From JAPLJC01 sp052326585 (GTDB lineage Bacteria; Desulfobacterota; Desulfobaccia; Desulfobaccales; 0-14-0-80-60-11): 64,000 nt of DNA. Positions 41,522 to 49,777 of this stretch are shown piece after piece. Position 1 is the stretch's first letter. Every line of letters starts with the position of its first letter. The DNA is taken from the NCBI GenBank assembly GCA_052326585.1, contig JBKQLU010000066.1, forward strand, positions 50,657-114,656. Direction: 5' to 3'. Under the pieces are notes generated by a model. It saw only the letters and a program-made list of their open reading frames with translations, was not told where the DNA came from and ran no database searches. Both the position numbers and the translations under genes were made by a program.

Positions 41522-42856
41522 TTATTCCTCCCGGGGGTCGCGGCCACCCTGCGGTTCTTGCCCCCGTTGGCGGAAGCCCTGCCAGCGGGCCACCAGGTCC
41601 GGCTCCACACCCTCCGGGCCAGCCTCATAGAACCGCACCCCGGCCAGCTCTTCCGGCAAGTATTCCTGGGGCACGAAGTGGCCGGGAAAATCGTGGGGAT
41701 AGAGATAACCCTGGCCGTGGCCCAGAGACTTGCGGTCCCGATGGCTGTCTTGCAAGGGAGCGGGCACCCGGGTGGCGCCCTTGGCCTCCAGGGCTGCCCG
41801 GGCCTTAAAATAGGCCTGCGTGGAGTTGCTTTTCGGGGCCAGGGCCAGATAGATGGTGGCCTGGGCCAGGTGGTACTGGGCTTCCGGCAGTCCCACCCAG
41901 GTGAGGGCTTGAGAGGCCGCGACCACCTGCACCAGGGCGTTGGGATCGGCCAGGCCGATGTCCTCCGAGGCCAGGATCAGCAGCCGGCGCATAATGAAGC
42001 GCTCATCTTCACCCGCCTCCAACATACGGGCCAGCCAATAGAGGGCCGCGTCCACCTCGGAGCCCCGGACGCTCTTGATAAAGGCCGACACCGTGTCGTA
42101 GTGGGCCTCTCCCTGTCGGTCATAGACCAGGTCCCGCCGGGGCATGCATTCCCGGGCCGCCTCCAGGTCCACGCGGACGACGCCGTGCTCATCCACTGCG
42201 CTGCTCAGGGCCGCCAGTTCCAGGGCGTTCAGGGCCCTCCGGGCGTCGCCCCCGGCCATACGGGCAAAATGGAGCAGGGCCTCTTCGGTTACGGTCAACG
42301 CCATGGCCCCTAATCCCTGATCCCGGTCCGCCAGGGCCCGGTGCAGGAGGGCGAGAATATCCACCTCCTGGAGGGGCTCAAAGGTGAAGACCCGGGCCCG
42401 GGATAACAGCGGCCCGATGATCTCGAAATAAGGATTCTCCGTAGTGGCGCCGATGAGGGTGAGAAGCCCCTCCTCCACGTGGGGGAGCAGGGCGTCCTGC
42501 TGGGCCTTGTTGAAGCGGTGGATTTCGTCGATGAGCAGGATGGTGCGGCGGCCTTGCTCCTGCCAGCGGCGGGCCTCCTCCACCACCCGGCGCAGGTCCG
42601 CCACTCCGGCCATCACCGCGCTGAGGCTGGCGAACTGGGCGTCCAGGCTGCGGGCCATGACCAGAGCCAGGGTGGTCTTGCCGCTTCCCGGCGGACCCCA
42701 GAAAATCATGGAGGAGAAGAGGCGGCCGGCCTTCAGAGCCCGCCACAAAAGGCGCCCGGGGCCCACCAGATGCTGCTGGCCCACGAATTCCTCCAGAGTC
42801 CGGGGGCGCAGACGCACCGCCAGGGGCTTAGGCGGCGTGAATAAGGTGGCAGTCAT
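41522..42856 (-). CDS. rarA: Replication-associated recombination protein RarA (MgsA)
   Basis: 444 residues of the AAA+ clamp-loader-like family that acts at stalled forks. Walker A GPPGSGKTTLA is near residues 54-64 and Walker B LLIDEIHRFNK near 106-116. The start carries the LRPRTLEEFVGQQHL motif. The C-terminal helical tetramerisation region contains ASEDIGLADPNAL. Full length by family standards. Confidence 0.95.
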   Translation of the reverse strand: MTATLFTPPKPLAVRLRPRTLEEFVGQQHLVGPGRLLWRALKAGRLFSSMIFWGPPGSGKTTLALVMARSLDAQFASLSAVMAGVADLRRVVEEARRWQEQGRRTILLIDEIHRFNKAQQDALLPHVEEGLLTLIGATTENPYFEIIGPLLSRARVFTFEPLQEVDILALLHRALADRDQGLGAMALTVTEEALLHFARMAGGDARRALNALELAALSSAVDEHGVVRVDLEAARECMPRRDLVYDRQGEAHYDTVSAFIKSVRGSEVDAALYWLARMLEAGEDERFIMRRLLILASEDIGLADPNALVQVVAASQALTWVGLPEAQYHLAQATIYLALAPKSNSTQAYFKARAALEAKGATRVPAPLQDSHRDRKSLGHGQGYLYPHDFPGHFVPQEYLPEELAGVRFYEAGPEGVEPDLVARWQGFRQRGQEPQGGRDPREE

Positions 42857-43209
42857 GTCCGGGTCCGGTGATCAGTGGTTATGGTCATATTTCAGATTTT
42901 CCTTTCATAAAAAATGTCTTTCATCTTTAGGCTGTTAAGATTGTAAGGGCGGACCCAGGCATCCGCCCTGGTTGCGGGCGCACCGGGGCGCAGGCTTCCA
43001 GCCCGGGATTGGCTGCGCCCCTACAGGCGAAAGCCTGCGGCAACTATTAGTGTATAACACCTCTTGACTGGACTGCCTTCCGGGCGCGGCTAGCCGGCGG
43101 CCACCAGGTTCCCTTATTCCCTGGGATTTCTCGCCCCTTCCCTTTAGATTAATTTTTGCTTATAATTAAACCAACTTCACCAAATTTTTGGCTCTAGAGA
43201 GGCCGCCCC
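42857..43209. other. Intergenic region with palindromes before the Tat-like pair
   Basis: 353 bp between divergent rarA and the first Tat-like gene. It contains the palindromic repeat at 42943-43042, and a TATAAT at 43161-43166 with no good -35. No ORF of coding character was seen. Confidence 0.6.
42943..43042. repeat. Palindromic repeat cluster
   Basis: Three stems: GGGCGGA/TCCGCCC (42947-42953 with 42962-42968), GGGGCGCAG/CTGCGCCCC (42985-42993 with 43013-43021) and CAGGC/GCCTG closed by a GAAA tetraloop (43024-43037). The GCCCCTACAGGCG core recurs inside the hydrogenase protease gene. Confidence 0.65.
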
Positions 43210-43482
43210 ATGTTCGGCTATAATTTTTCCACCCTGCTCATCGTCCTGGTCATCGCCCTGCTGCTTTTCGGCCCCAAGCGTTTACCGGAGCTGGGAGAGA
43301 GTATCGGCAAGGCCATCCGGAGTTTTAAGACGGCCCATGATGACCCCAATTCGGTGGCTCCCAGGAACGAGATTCCCGGCGGGCCCGCGGCGCCCGGCGC
43401 CACCTGTCCCCAATGCCACAAGGATGTCCCGGGAGACTTCGCCTTCTGTCCCCATTGCGGCAACCGCATAACCAAGGTGTAA
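43210..43482 (+). CDS. TatA/TatB-like protein with C-terminal zinc ribbon (first of pair)
   Basis: 90 residues. The N-terminal half is a TatA-type unit: one membrane helix (residues 8-20), the FGP hinge at 20-22, and an amphipathic helix (23-41). After a Pro/Gly-rich linker, a zinc ribbon ends the protein with Cys66, Cys69, Cys80 and Cys83 (CPQC...CPHC). Twin-arginine translocase subunits export folded proteins; a zinc ribbon is not part of the standard fold. The next gene has the same layout. tatC is not adjacent. Confidence 0.85.
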   Translation: MFGYNFSTLLIVLVIALLLFGPKRLPELGESIGKAIRSFKTAHDDPNSVAPRNEIPGGPAAPGATCPQCHKDVPGDFAFCPHCGNRITKV

Positions 43483-43497
43483 TTTTCCGGTAGCGAA

Positions 43498-43851
43498 ATG
43501 GGAATTGATTTTGAAACGCTGATCATCCTTTTGGTGCTGGCCTTCATCCTCTTCGGACCCCAAAAACTGCCGGAATATGCCGCCAAACTGGGGTGCCTGA
43601 TCGCCAAGCTGCGTGAGGCCAGCTCGGAGCTAAGCCGGCAGTGTCAGACCTCCTTTCCCGATCTCATACCGCCGCCGCCACCAACCGGCGTCAACCAGCC
43701 TGCTCCCTGGCAGCCGCCGCCGACCCCGCCAACCCTCGCCTGCCCCAAGTGCTCCCGGGAACTGGGGCCGGATTTCGCCTTTTGTCCCCATTGCGGCCAC
43801 CACCTGAAGGAAGATGAGGAGGCGCCGCCGCCCCAGCCGCCGGCCTCCTGA
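43498..43851 (+). CDS. TatA/TatB-like protein with C-terminal zinc ribbon (second of pair)
   Basis: 117 residues. An N-terminal TatA-type membrane helix (residues 6-19) is followed by the FGP hinge (19-21) and a longer amphipathic helix to about 47 that makes it resemble TatB. A Pro-rich linker of 30 residues leads to a zinc ribbon with Cys82, Cys85, Cys96 and Cys99 (CPKC...CPHC). It is 15 bp after the first Tat-like gene and so is probably co-transcribed. An additional Cys33 and Cys49 are in or near the amphipathic helix. Confidence 0.82.
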   Translation: MGIDFETLIILLVLAFILFGPQKLPEYAAKLGCLIAKLREASSELSRQCQTSFPDLIPPPPPTGVNQPAPWQPPPTPPTLACPKCSRELGPDFAFCPHCGHHLKEDEEAPPPQPPAS

Positions 43852-43917
43852 CAAGGCGGCGCGCCCGGAAACAGGGCCGCTTCGACTTCCGGCGCCCCGG
43901 CTCAGCGGAGGTAATCC

Positions 43918-44427
43918 TTGATCATACCATTGGCCAATGGTGAAGTAGGGGCCGCCCTGAAGATCATCAATGAGGCGGCCAGGGCTTATCAAGGAATAAT
44001 CCCCGCAGATTGCTGGCAGGAGCCTTACATGTCCGAAGACGAACTGCAGGCGGAGATCGCCGCGGGGGTAGATTTTTGGACTTACCAGGCCTCCGGAGGC
44101 CTCCTGGGAGTCATGGGACGCCAGCCCCTCGCCGATGTTACCCTGATCCGTCATGCTTATGTGCTTCCTGCGGCGCAGCAACAGGGCATCGGGGCCCGGC
44201 TCTTGAGCCACTTGCTTAAGGGCGGCAACGCCCCCGTCCTGGTGGGCACCTGGGCCGCGGCCTGGTGGGCCATCAGTTTCTATGAAAAATATGGTTTCAG
44301 GCAGGTAGCCCCGGATGAAAAGGACCGGCTGCTGCGGCGCTATTGGACTATCTCCCGCCGGCAAGTGGAAACCTCGGTGGTATTGGCGGATGGGAAGTGG
44401 TTCGCTTCTCAGTCGGCTTCAGCCTGA
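43918..44427 (+). CDS. GNAT family N-acetyltransferase
   Basis: 169 residues. The acetyl-CoA-binding Q-x-x-G-x-G appears as AAQQQGIGARLLSHL, followed by the typical SFYEKYGFR ending. The start is TTG 43918 with GGAGGT 5 nt upstream. It is 66 bp after the second Tat-like gene. Substrate unknown. Confidence 0.8.
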   Translation: MIIPLANGEVGAALKIINEAARAYQGIIPADCWQEPYMSEDELQAEIAAGVDFWTYQASGGLLGVMGRQPLADVTLIRHAYVLPAAQQQGIGARLLSHLLKGGNAPVLVGTWAAAWWAISFYEKYGFRQVAPDEKDRLLRRYWTISRRQVETSVVLADGKWFASQSASA

Positions 44428-44459
44428 ACCTGCCGCGGCAGATTGGACCTAAAACCCCT

Positions 44460-45323
44460 TTAGGCCAGGTGGTATTCCCGGCGGCGCCAGGCCTTCAAGG
44501 CCGCAAGCAGCCGATAGTTGAGGCGCTCCTGGCCGGGCATGCCACCCAGGACGATCTCCGGCTTGTTATCCCCGTGGAAGTCGGAGCCCCCGCTGACCAA
44601 CAGCCCCAGCTCCCGGGCCAGCCGCAGGTAGAGGGCTTCCTGCTCCGGGGTGTGCTCCGCATAGATGGCCTCGATGCCGGCCAGGCCCACGGCGGTTAAT
44701 TCCTCCAGGGTATTTTTCAGCGCCCGGGCGGAGCCCAACCCCAGGGTAAAGGGGTGGGCCAGGACCGGGACTCCCTGGACCTCCCGAATCATGGCGATAG
44801 CCTCCTCCGGGGGGAAGCGGAACTTGGAGACGTAGGCCTTGCCCCGGTAGCTCAGGTAGAGGTCGAAGGCCTCCTGGATGGAGCTGACATAGCCGGCCTC
44901 CATCAGGGCCCGGGCGATGTGGGGCCGGCCCATCTGGCCCGCTCCGGAAATCCTGGCCACCTGCTCCAGGCTAATGGGGAACCCCAGGGCGTTCAGCTTG
45001 GCGATAATTTGGGGATTGCGTTCGGCCCGGGCTCTTTGCAGGACCGCCAAACGTTCGCCCAGATGGCCGTTGCCATATTCGATATCCAGACCCAGGATAT
45101 GCATGGTGCCGCCGGGATAGCGGGCGCTGACCTCGATCCCGGGGATGACCTCCACCCCGTAGGCGGCCCCTGCGGCCACCGCTTCGGCCAGGCCGTCAAT
45201 GGTGTCGTGGTCGGTGAGGGCCAGGGCCTTGAGGCCCCCTTCCCCGGCCAGGCGCACCACCTCCGCCGGCGCAAAGGTGCCGTCGGAGGCGTTGGAGTGG
45301 ACGTGCAGGTCGATTAATTCCAT
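44460..45323 (-). CDS. PHP-domain phosphoesterase (nucleoside 3',5'-bisphosphate phosphatase type)
   Basis: 287 residues. The PHP metal-binding motifs are visible: DLHVHSNASDG (5-15), LTDHDT (37-42), GIEVSA (62-67), LAHPFTLG (near 193) and SDFHGDNKP (near 254). This family (YciV/RNase AM-like) dephosphorylates nucleoside 3',5'-bisphosphates and can trim short 5'-phosphorylated RNAs. Full length. It is convergent with the GNAT gene. Confidence 0.88.
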   Translation of the reverse strand: MELIDLHVHSNASDGTFAPAEVVRLAGEGGLKALALTDHDTIDGLAEAVAAGAAYGVEVIPGIEVSARYPGGTMHILGLDIEYGNGHLGERLAVLQRARAERNPQIIAKLNALGFPISLEQVARISGAGQMGRPHIARALMEAGYVSSIQEAFDLYLSYRGKAYVSKFRFPPEEAIAMIREVQGVPVLAHPFTLGLGSARALKNTLEELTAVGLAGIEAIYAEHTPEQEALYLRLARELGLLVSGGSDFHGDNKPEIVLGGMPGQERLNYRLLAALKAWRRREYHLA

Positions 45324-45422
45324 TTCCAGTTTTCTAACCTAAACCTTGTGCTTCGGGCAAATTCCCGTTCCCAGGCAGGAACTTTGGAAACGAGAATATA
45401 TTAAAAAATTAATAACTGCTCG

Positions 45423-46064
45423 TCAGTTAGCGCCATGATGTGCCCTTGCTTGCTCCCAGACTGCGCGTAGACTGCGCCAGTCGGCACGCTGCTTAGAGTC
45501 TGGGCGCCCATTTCGCGGATTTCTTGCTTGCGCGCTTGTATGAAACAAAGGAAACAAAATGCGAGCATACCAGGGAGTCGGAATTGCCGCTGCTTTCGCC
45601 ATCATTCGATACCCATGTGGATATATCTCTTCCGTTGCGAGAAGTGCTTTAGTACCCATCGGGCAAACAATAATTGGGGCAAAATTATCGATTATTTGTC
45701 TGAGAATCTTAATGCAGTTAGTTCGCTGCCTTGGGGAGACAGGGAACTTGCCCGCCTTTTCCGCTGGTAAGCAAAGCACACTGTTGGTTATGAAGAGGTC
45801 ACCAATGGAAAATCGCAATTCATTAGTGAATAGATCATGGAAAAACCTACCCGATGGGTCCGTGCGGGGATCGACCGTTAGATAGCCTTTGTTTGGATTG
45901 TAGGTATCATCTCGGTTGGGCGCTTCGAGGATAAACAAGATGTCGAAGGATCGCGGTTCGTCCTTGGAAAAAATGGGAAAAGATCGCCGGTCTAAAAGTT
46001 CTTCGTTCCTGCACAGAATGCATGTGCTGTGGGTTTTAACGAACTCCCGCCACTTAGCTTGCAT
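45423..46064 (-). CDS. Uracil-DNA glycosylase superfamily protein, family 4-like
   Basis: 213 residues from ATG 46064, which has GGAG 9 nt upstream. The frame fits family-4 uracil-DNA glycosylase: four cysteines with the 4Fe-4S spacing (Cys15, Cys18, Cys98, Cys117), the EAPN motif at 47-50 instead of GEAPG, FITNSVLCLP near 91-100, and FHTSAQ at 174-179 for the usual HPS motif. Catalytic replacement residues suggest altered specificity. DNA composition is more AT-rich than its neighbours, possibly a sign of transfer. The start overlaps the 3' end region of pdxJ closely. Confidence 0.7.
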   Translation of the reverse strand: MQAKWREFVKTHSTCILCRNEELLDRRSFPIFSKDEPRSFDILFILEAPNRDDTYNPNKGYLTVDPRTDPSGRFFHDLFTNELRFSIGDLFITNSVLCLPAEKAGKFPVSPRQRTNCIKILRQIIDNFAPIIVCPMGTKALLATEEIYPHGYRMMAKAAAIPTPWYARILFPLFHTSAQARNPRNGRPDSKQRADWRSLRAVWEQARAHHGAN

Positions 46065-46083
46065 AAGGTCTTTCTCCAAGTTC

Positions 46084-46800
46084 TCACTCTCCAATCAGGG
46101 CGATCATTTCCCGGACCGCCCGCTCGATCCCCACCAGCACGGCCCGGGCGATGATGGCGTGGCCGATGGAGTATTCGGCGAATTCCTCCCGGCCCCGGAA
46201 GGGTTTAATGTTCCGGTAGTTGAGGCCGTGGCCGCACTTCACCTTCAGGCCGAGGCTGCGGGCGTGCCGGGCGGCGCTCAGCAATTCCTGGAAGAGCCGG
46301 GTAGCCTCGGCTCGAGTCGACGCCTCGGCGTAAGTGCCGGTGTGCAACTCGACCCATTCGGCCCCCACTTCCTTGGCGGCCTGGATCTGCGGTTCGACCG
46401 GGTCCACGAACAGGCTGACCCGCAAGCCCGCCGCCTTTAAGGCCAGCAGATACTCCACCAATGCCGCCCGGTTGCCCGCCACTTCCAGGCCCCCCTCGGT
46501 GGTGAGCTCCTGGCGCTTTTCCGGCACCAGGGTCACCAGGTCCGGCTGCACCTCCCGGGCGACCGCCAGCATCTCCGGGATGGCGGCCATCTCCAGGTTG
46601 AGCCGGGTTTTGAGCGTCTTTCTGAGCAGCCGCAAGTCCCGGTCCTGGATATGGCGGCGGTCCTCCCGGAGGTGAACGATGATGCCGTCGGCCCCGGCCA
46701 GTTCCGCCAGGGCGGCGGCGGTCACCGGGTCGGGCTCATCGATGCGGCGGGCCTGCCGCAGGGTCGCCACATGATCCACGTTCACTTCCAATCGAGGCAC
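46084..46800 (-). CDS. pdxJ: Pyridoxine 5'-phosphate synthase PdxJ
   Basis: 238 residues. PdxJ condenses 1-deoxyxylulose 5-phosphate with 3-amino-2-oxopropyl phosphate in vitamin B6 synthesis. Family signatures NVDHVATLRQARR, HLREDRRHIQD and VKCGHGLNYRN are present. The start is GTG (46798-46800) with AGGAGG 6 nt upstream. In the phoH-pgpH-ybeY-pdxJ order, typical of this cluster. Confidence 0.97.
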   Translation of the reverse strand: MPRLEVNVDHVATLRQARRIDEPDPVTAAALAELAGADGIIVHLREDRRHIQDRDLRLLRKTLKTRLNLEMAAIPEMLAVAREVQPDLVTLVPEKRQELTTEGGLEVAGNRAALVEYLLALKAAGLRVSLFVDPVEPQIQAAKEVGAEWVELHTGTYAEASTRAEATRLFQELLSAARHARSLGLKVKCGHGLNYRNIKPFRGREEFAEYSIGHAIIARAVLVGIERAVREMIALIGE

Positions 46801-46858
46801 GCCATTCCTCCTGGAGGGTCAATTTTCGGGCCGGGAGAATTTCCCTGGCAACCGGCGG

Positions 46859-47377
46859 CTATTTCGATCCCGGCTGCAGCAACCTCATCAGCTCCCAGGT
46901 CTTCTCGGTCATGGCGGCCTCCTCCGGAGGCGTCCCATGATCGTAGCCCAGCAGGTGTAATATACCGTGAATCAGGAAAAAGTCGAAGAGTTCCTGCCAG
47001 GGCCAGCCAAGTTCCCTGGCCTGGTTGACGGTGGTCTCCAGGGAGATGACCACCTCTCCCAGGAGCGTCGGCGGGCCTGACCTGGAGCCGGAGCGAGGCC
47101 CAGGGTCAGGGGCGAGGGCGTCCCGGCTTTTCCGGGCTGGCCCCTCTCCGGCTAAGGCGGGATTGGGGGCGTCCAGGGGGAAGGAGATAACGTTGGTGGG
47201 GCTCCGGCGCCCGAAGGTCTCGCGGTTGAGGCGGGCCATGGCCCGGTCCCCCAGGATGGTGAGGCTCAGCTCCGCCTCAGACCATCCCAAGGCGTTTAAG
47301 ATCTTCCCGGCTCTTTTCTTGATTCTCTCCGGATTTAGCGCCATTTTTCTTTGGCGGTTGCTTATCCAAATCCTCAT
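46859..47377 (-). CDS. ybeY: Endoribonuclease YbeY with an inserted loop
   Basis: 172 residues from ATG 47377. YbeY trims 16S rRNA ends and aids ribosome quality control. The zinc motif HGILHLLGYDH is clear (H-x3-H-x5-H), as is the NVISFPLD strand. Between that strand and LLGEVVIS lies a Pro/Gly/Arg/Ser-rich insertion of about 30 residues absent from most family members, encoded by palindrome-rich DNA near 47065-47165. The start at 47377 fits the family N-terminus (RIWISNRQ) but overlaps the pgpH end by about 100 bp. Confidence 0.9.
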   Translation of the reverse strand: MRIWISNRQRKMALNPERIKKRAGKILNALGWSEAELSLTILGDRAMARLNRETFGRRSPTNVISFPLDAPNPALAGEGPARKSRDALAPDPGPRSGSRSGPPTLLGEVVISLETTVNQARELGWPWQELFDFFLIHGILHLLGYDHGTPPEEAAMTEKTWELMRLLQPGSK

Positions 47378-49715
47378 GGATTCTCTTCTTTTCAACGCTC
47401 TGGGGATAATGGATGCGATGGTGGAAGATGCCACCCAGGATCTTGTGAAAGCTCTTGGCGATGTTGTGCAAGTCCCTCAGGGTCAGCTCGCATTCGTCCA
47501 TCTGGCCGTCGGCGAAGACATTGTTGACGATCTTCTGCACCAATCCCTGGATACGGGCCGGGGTAGGATCGCTGAGGGTCCGGGAGGCGGCCTCCGCCTG
47601 GTCCGCCAGCAGGACCAACCCGGCTTCCTTGGTTTGGGGCCGGGGGCCGGGATAGCGATAGTCCTCGGCTTTTACCGCCTGGGGGTTGGCCGCCTGGGAC
47701 TGGGCCTTATGGTAAAAATAGGTGATAAAGCTGGTGCCGTGATGCTGCTGGATGATGTCGGTAATGGCCCCCCCCAGTTTTTGTTTCCGGGCCAGGTCCA
47801 CCCCGTCCTTGACGTGGGAAATGAGAATCAGGCTACTCAAAGAGGGGGCCAACTTTTCGTGCTTGTTTTCCCCCTCCATCTGGTTTTCCACGAAATAGAC
47901 GGGTTTTTTGATTTTCCCGATGTCGTGGTAATAGGCCGCCGCCTTGGCCAGCATGGGATTGGCGCCGATGGCTTCGGCCGCCGCCTCCACCATCTGGCCC
48001 ACCACCAGGGAATGGTGGTAGGTGCCCGGGGCCATCAGCATCAAATCCCGGAGCACCGGCTGATCCAGGTTCAAAAGTTCCAGCAGGCGGATGTTGGAGG
48101 AGAAGCGGAAGCCCACCTCCATAATCGGGGTGAGACCCAGGGCCAGGATGCCGGTGAGCAAGCCCCCGGATAAGGCGAAGATCTCCCCGTTGAACAGGTC
48201 CTGGAAGCCGAAGGGGTATTCCACCAGTTTGAAAGCGACCAGGAGGGCCATGTTGGCCACGCTGATGGCCAGCCCCGCCTCGATCAGGGCACTGCGGCGG
48301 CGGCAGTTCTTCACCCCCCAAACCGCTACCAGGCCGCCAATGACAAAGTAGAGGAACAGGGGAAAGGGCCGCTCCACCATCAGGGCGGTAAAGGTGGCGT
48401 TCAAAAAGGCCACTCCCACCGCGGTTTCCAGACCCAGGAACATGGCGGCCAAGATGGCCGGCAGCCCCAGGGGTAGGATAAATACCAGGTTTTGGCCCAC
48501 CAGCGGCAGACTCCAGGATAGATTCTCGCCCAGGACCAGAAGAGATTTATCCAGCAGGGCGCTGGCCAGCAGCAAGACCGCCAGGAAGGCCAGGTCCCGG
48601 AGGCTCTGGGAAAAGTTCCGCAGGGAGAGACTGGCCAACTGGTAAAAGACCGCCAGCAGCAGGATCAGGGTGAAGAAAATGCCCAGGAACACCACCACCA
48701 CCCGGCTGCGGGGATAGAGTTTGCTCTGGGCTTGCAATTGCGCCAGGTGCAGGCCGGTGATGGGCTCCCCTTCCCGCACCAGCATCTCGCCCCGTTTGAC
48801 CTTGAAATAGACCGGCTGCAAGGAACTTAGTTTGGCTTTTTGCAGCTCGCTGGTTGCGGCCAGGTTGGGCGAGACGTTGGGTACCAGCAGATGCTGGGCC
48901 AAATCGCACACCAGCAAGCGTTCCGGCGGCGACAGCTCTGCCGCCACCTCTCCGCAATAGCCGGCGACGAACTTTCGGCCCTCATCCATTTCCACAAAGG
49001 GAAAGGGGGCCTGCTCCAACTCTTCTTTTTGGGAAGGCAGGCGCCGCACCAGGATCTTCTTGGGGGCCGGCTGCAGGATGCTGCGGCTGCTGATCACTCC
49101 TTGATTGAAAAACTGGCCCAGAACCTGGCTGGTCATGGCCTCCAGGTAGGGGGAGAAATCGGTCTTGACCAGCAGTGAGAAGGTGGAATTGGGGATGGAT
49201 GTCCCCAGGAGCCGGTCGAACTCCGGCTTATGATCCAGCAGCATTTTATAGGAGGCGTCCCCCCGGGCCCGGTTGCCGGACGCCGGGCGCCCTCCGTTGG
49301 CAGACGACTGGTTTTCTTGGGAAAGGAGGCGCAGATAATCCATGGCCTTATGGAGGCGCTGCTGGACCTTATCGGCCATTTGCTCCTCCAGGTCGAAGAC
49401 CGGCGGAATCTGGGCCAGCAGTTCCTGCTGCCGTTGGTTGGTGGTCTGCACGTCCTCCACCAGAAAGCCCCTGATGGCCTTGACGTTCTCCCGGGCGATG
49501 TCCCCCACCCGATATTGCCTGGCGGTGGAGGGAACCCGGGGCGACAGGATAAAGGCCAGCCCCAGGCTCAAAAATAATAGCAGCGCCAGTTTGAAGGTCC
49601 GCTCCTCCCGGGGCGACGCCGGCAGCTTGCCGCACAGGGAGCGGGGCAGGTGGGAGCGCAGGCGCTCCAGCCCGAAGAGGTGCCGGATTTTTTCGCGCGG
49701 TTCTTTGTCAAACAT
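47277..49715 (-). CDS. 7TM-HD family phosphohydrolase (PgpH-like c-di-AMP phosphodiesterase)
   Basis: 812 residues. An N-terminal membrane segment (residues 38-58) precedes a large extracytoplasmic 7TMR-HD domain (about 60-340), seven membrane segments (about 340-565) and a C-terminal HD domain. The HD motif is APGTYHHSLVVG and YYHDIGKIKKP, with later conserved His residues. Characterised relatives hydrolyse cyclic di-AMP. A Lys/Gln-rich tail ends the protein and overlaps ybeY in another frame. Part of the phoH-pgpH-ybeY-pdxJ operon. Confidence 0.93.
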   Translation of the reverse strand: MFDKEPREKIRHLFGLERLRSHLPRSLCGKLPASPREERTFKLALLLFLSLGLAFILSPRVPSTARQYRVGDIARENVKAIRGFLVEDVQTTNQRQQELLAQIPPVFDLEEQMADKVQQRLHKAMDYLRLLSQENQSSANGGRPASGNRARGDASYKMLLDHKPEFDRLLGTSIPNSTFSLLVKTDFSPYLEAMTSQVLGQFFNQGVISSRSILQPAPKKILVRRLPSQKEELEQAPFPFVEMDEGRKFVAGYCGEVAAELSPPERLLVCDLAQHLLVPNVSPNLAATSELQKAKLSSLQPVYFKVKRGEMLVREGEPITGLHLAQLQAQSKLYPRSRVVVVFLGIFFTLILLLAVFYQLASLSLRNFSQSLRDLAFLAVLLLASALLDKSLLVLGENLSWSLPLVGQNLVFILPLGLPAILAAMFLGLETAVGVAFLNATFTALMVERPFPLFLYFVIGGLVAVWGVKNCRRRSALIEAGLAISVANMALLVAFKLVEYPFGFQDLFNGEIFALSGGLLTGILALGLTPIMEVGFRFSSNIRLLELLNLDQPVLRDLMLMAPGTYHHSLVVGQMVEAAAEAIGANPMLAKAAAYYHDIGKIKKPVYFVENQMEGENKHEKLAPSLSSLILISHVKDGVDLARKQKLGGAITDIIQQHHGTSFITYFYHKAQSQAANPQAVKAEDYRYPGPRPQTKEAGLVLLADQAEAASRTLSDPTPARIQGLVQKIVNNVFADGQMDECELTLRDLHNIAKSFHKILGGIFHHRIHYPQSVEKKRIHEDLDKQPPKKNGAKSGENQEKSREDLKRLGMV

Positions 49716-49777
49716 GGGAGTGGCCCGTTGGCGCCGGCGCCTCGCCCGCGCCTGATTTCTTTGATTTCTGGCCCTGG

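Noticed and set aside
43161..43166. TATAAT as promoter of the Tat-like pair
   Set aside because: No acceptable -35 at 16-18 bp; too weak to list as a promoter.
45559..45885. 108-codon open frame antisense to the uracil-DNA glycosylase gene
   Set aside because: The minus-strand frame has the four Fe-S cysteines and family motifs; the plus frame has none.
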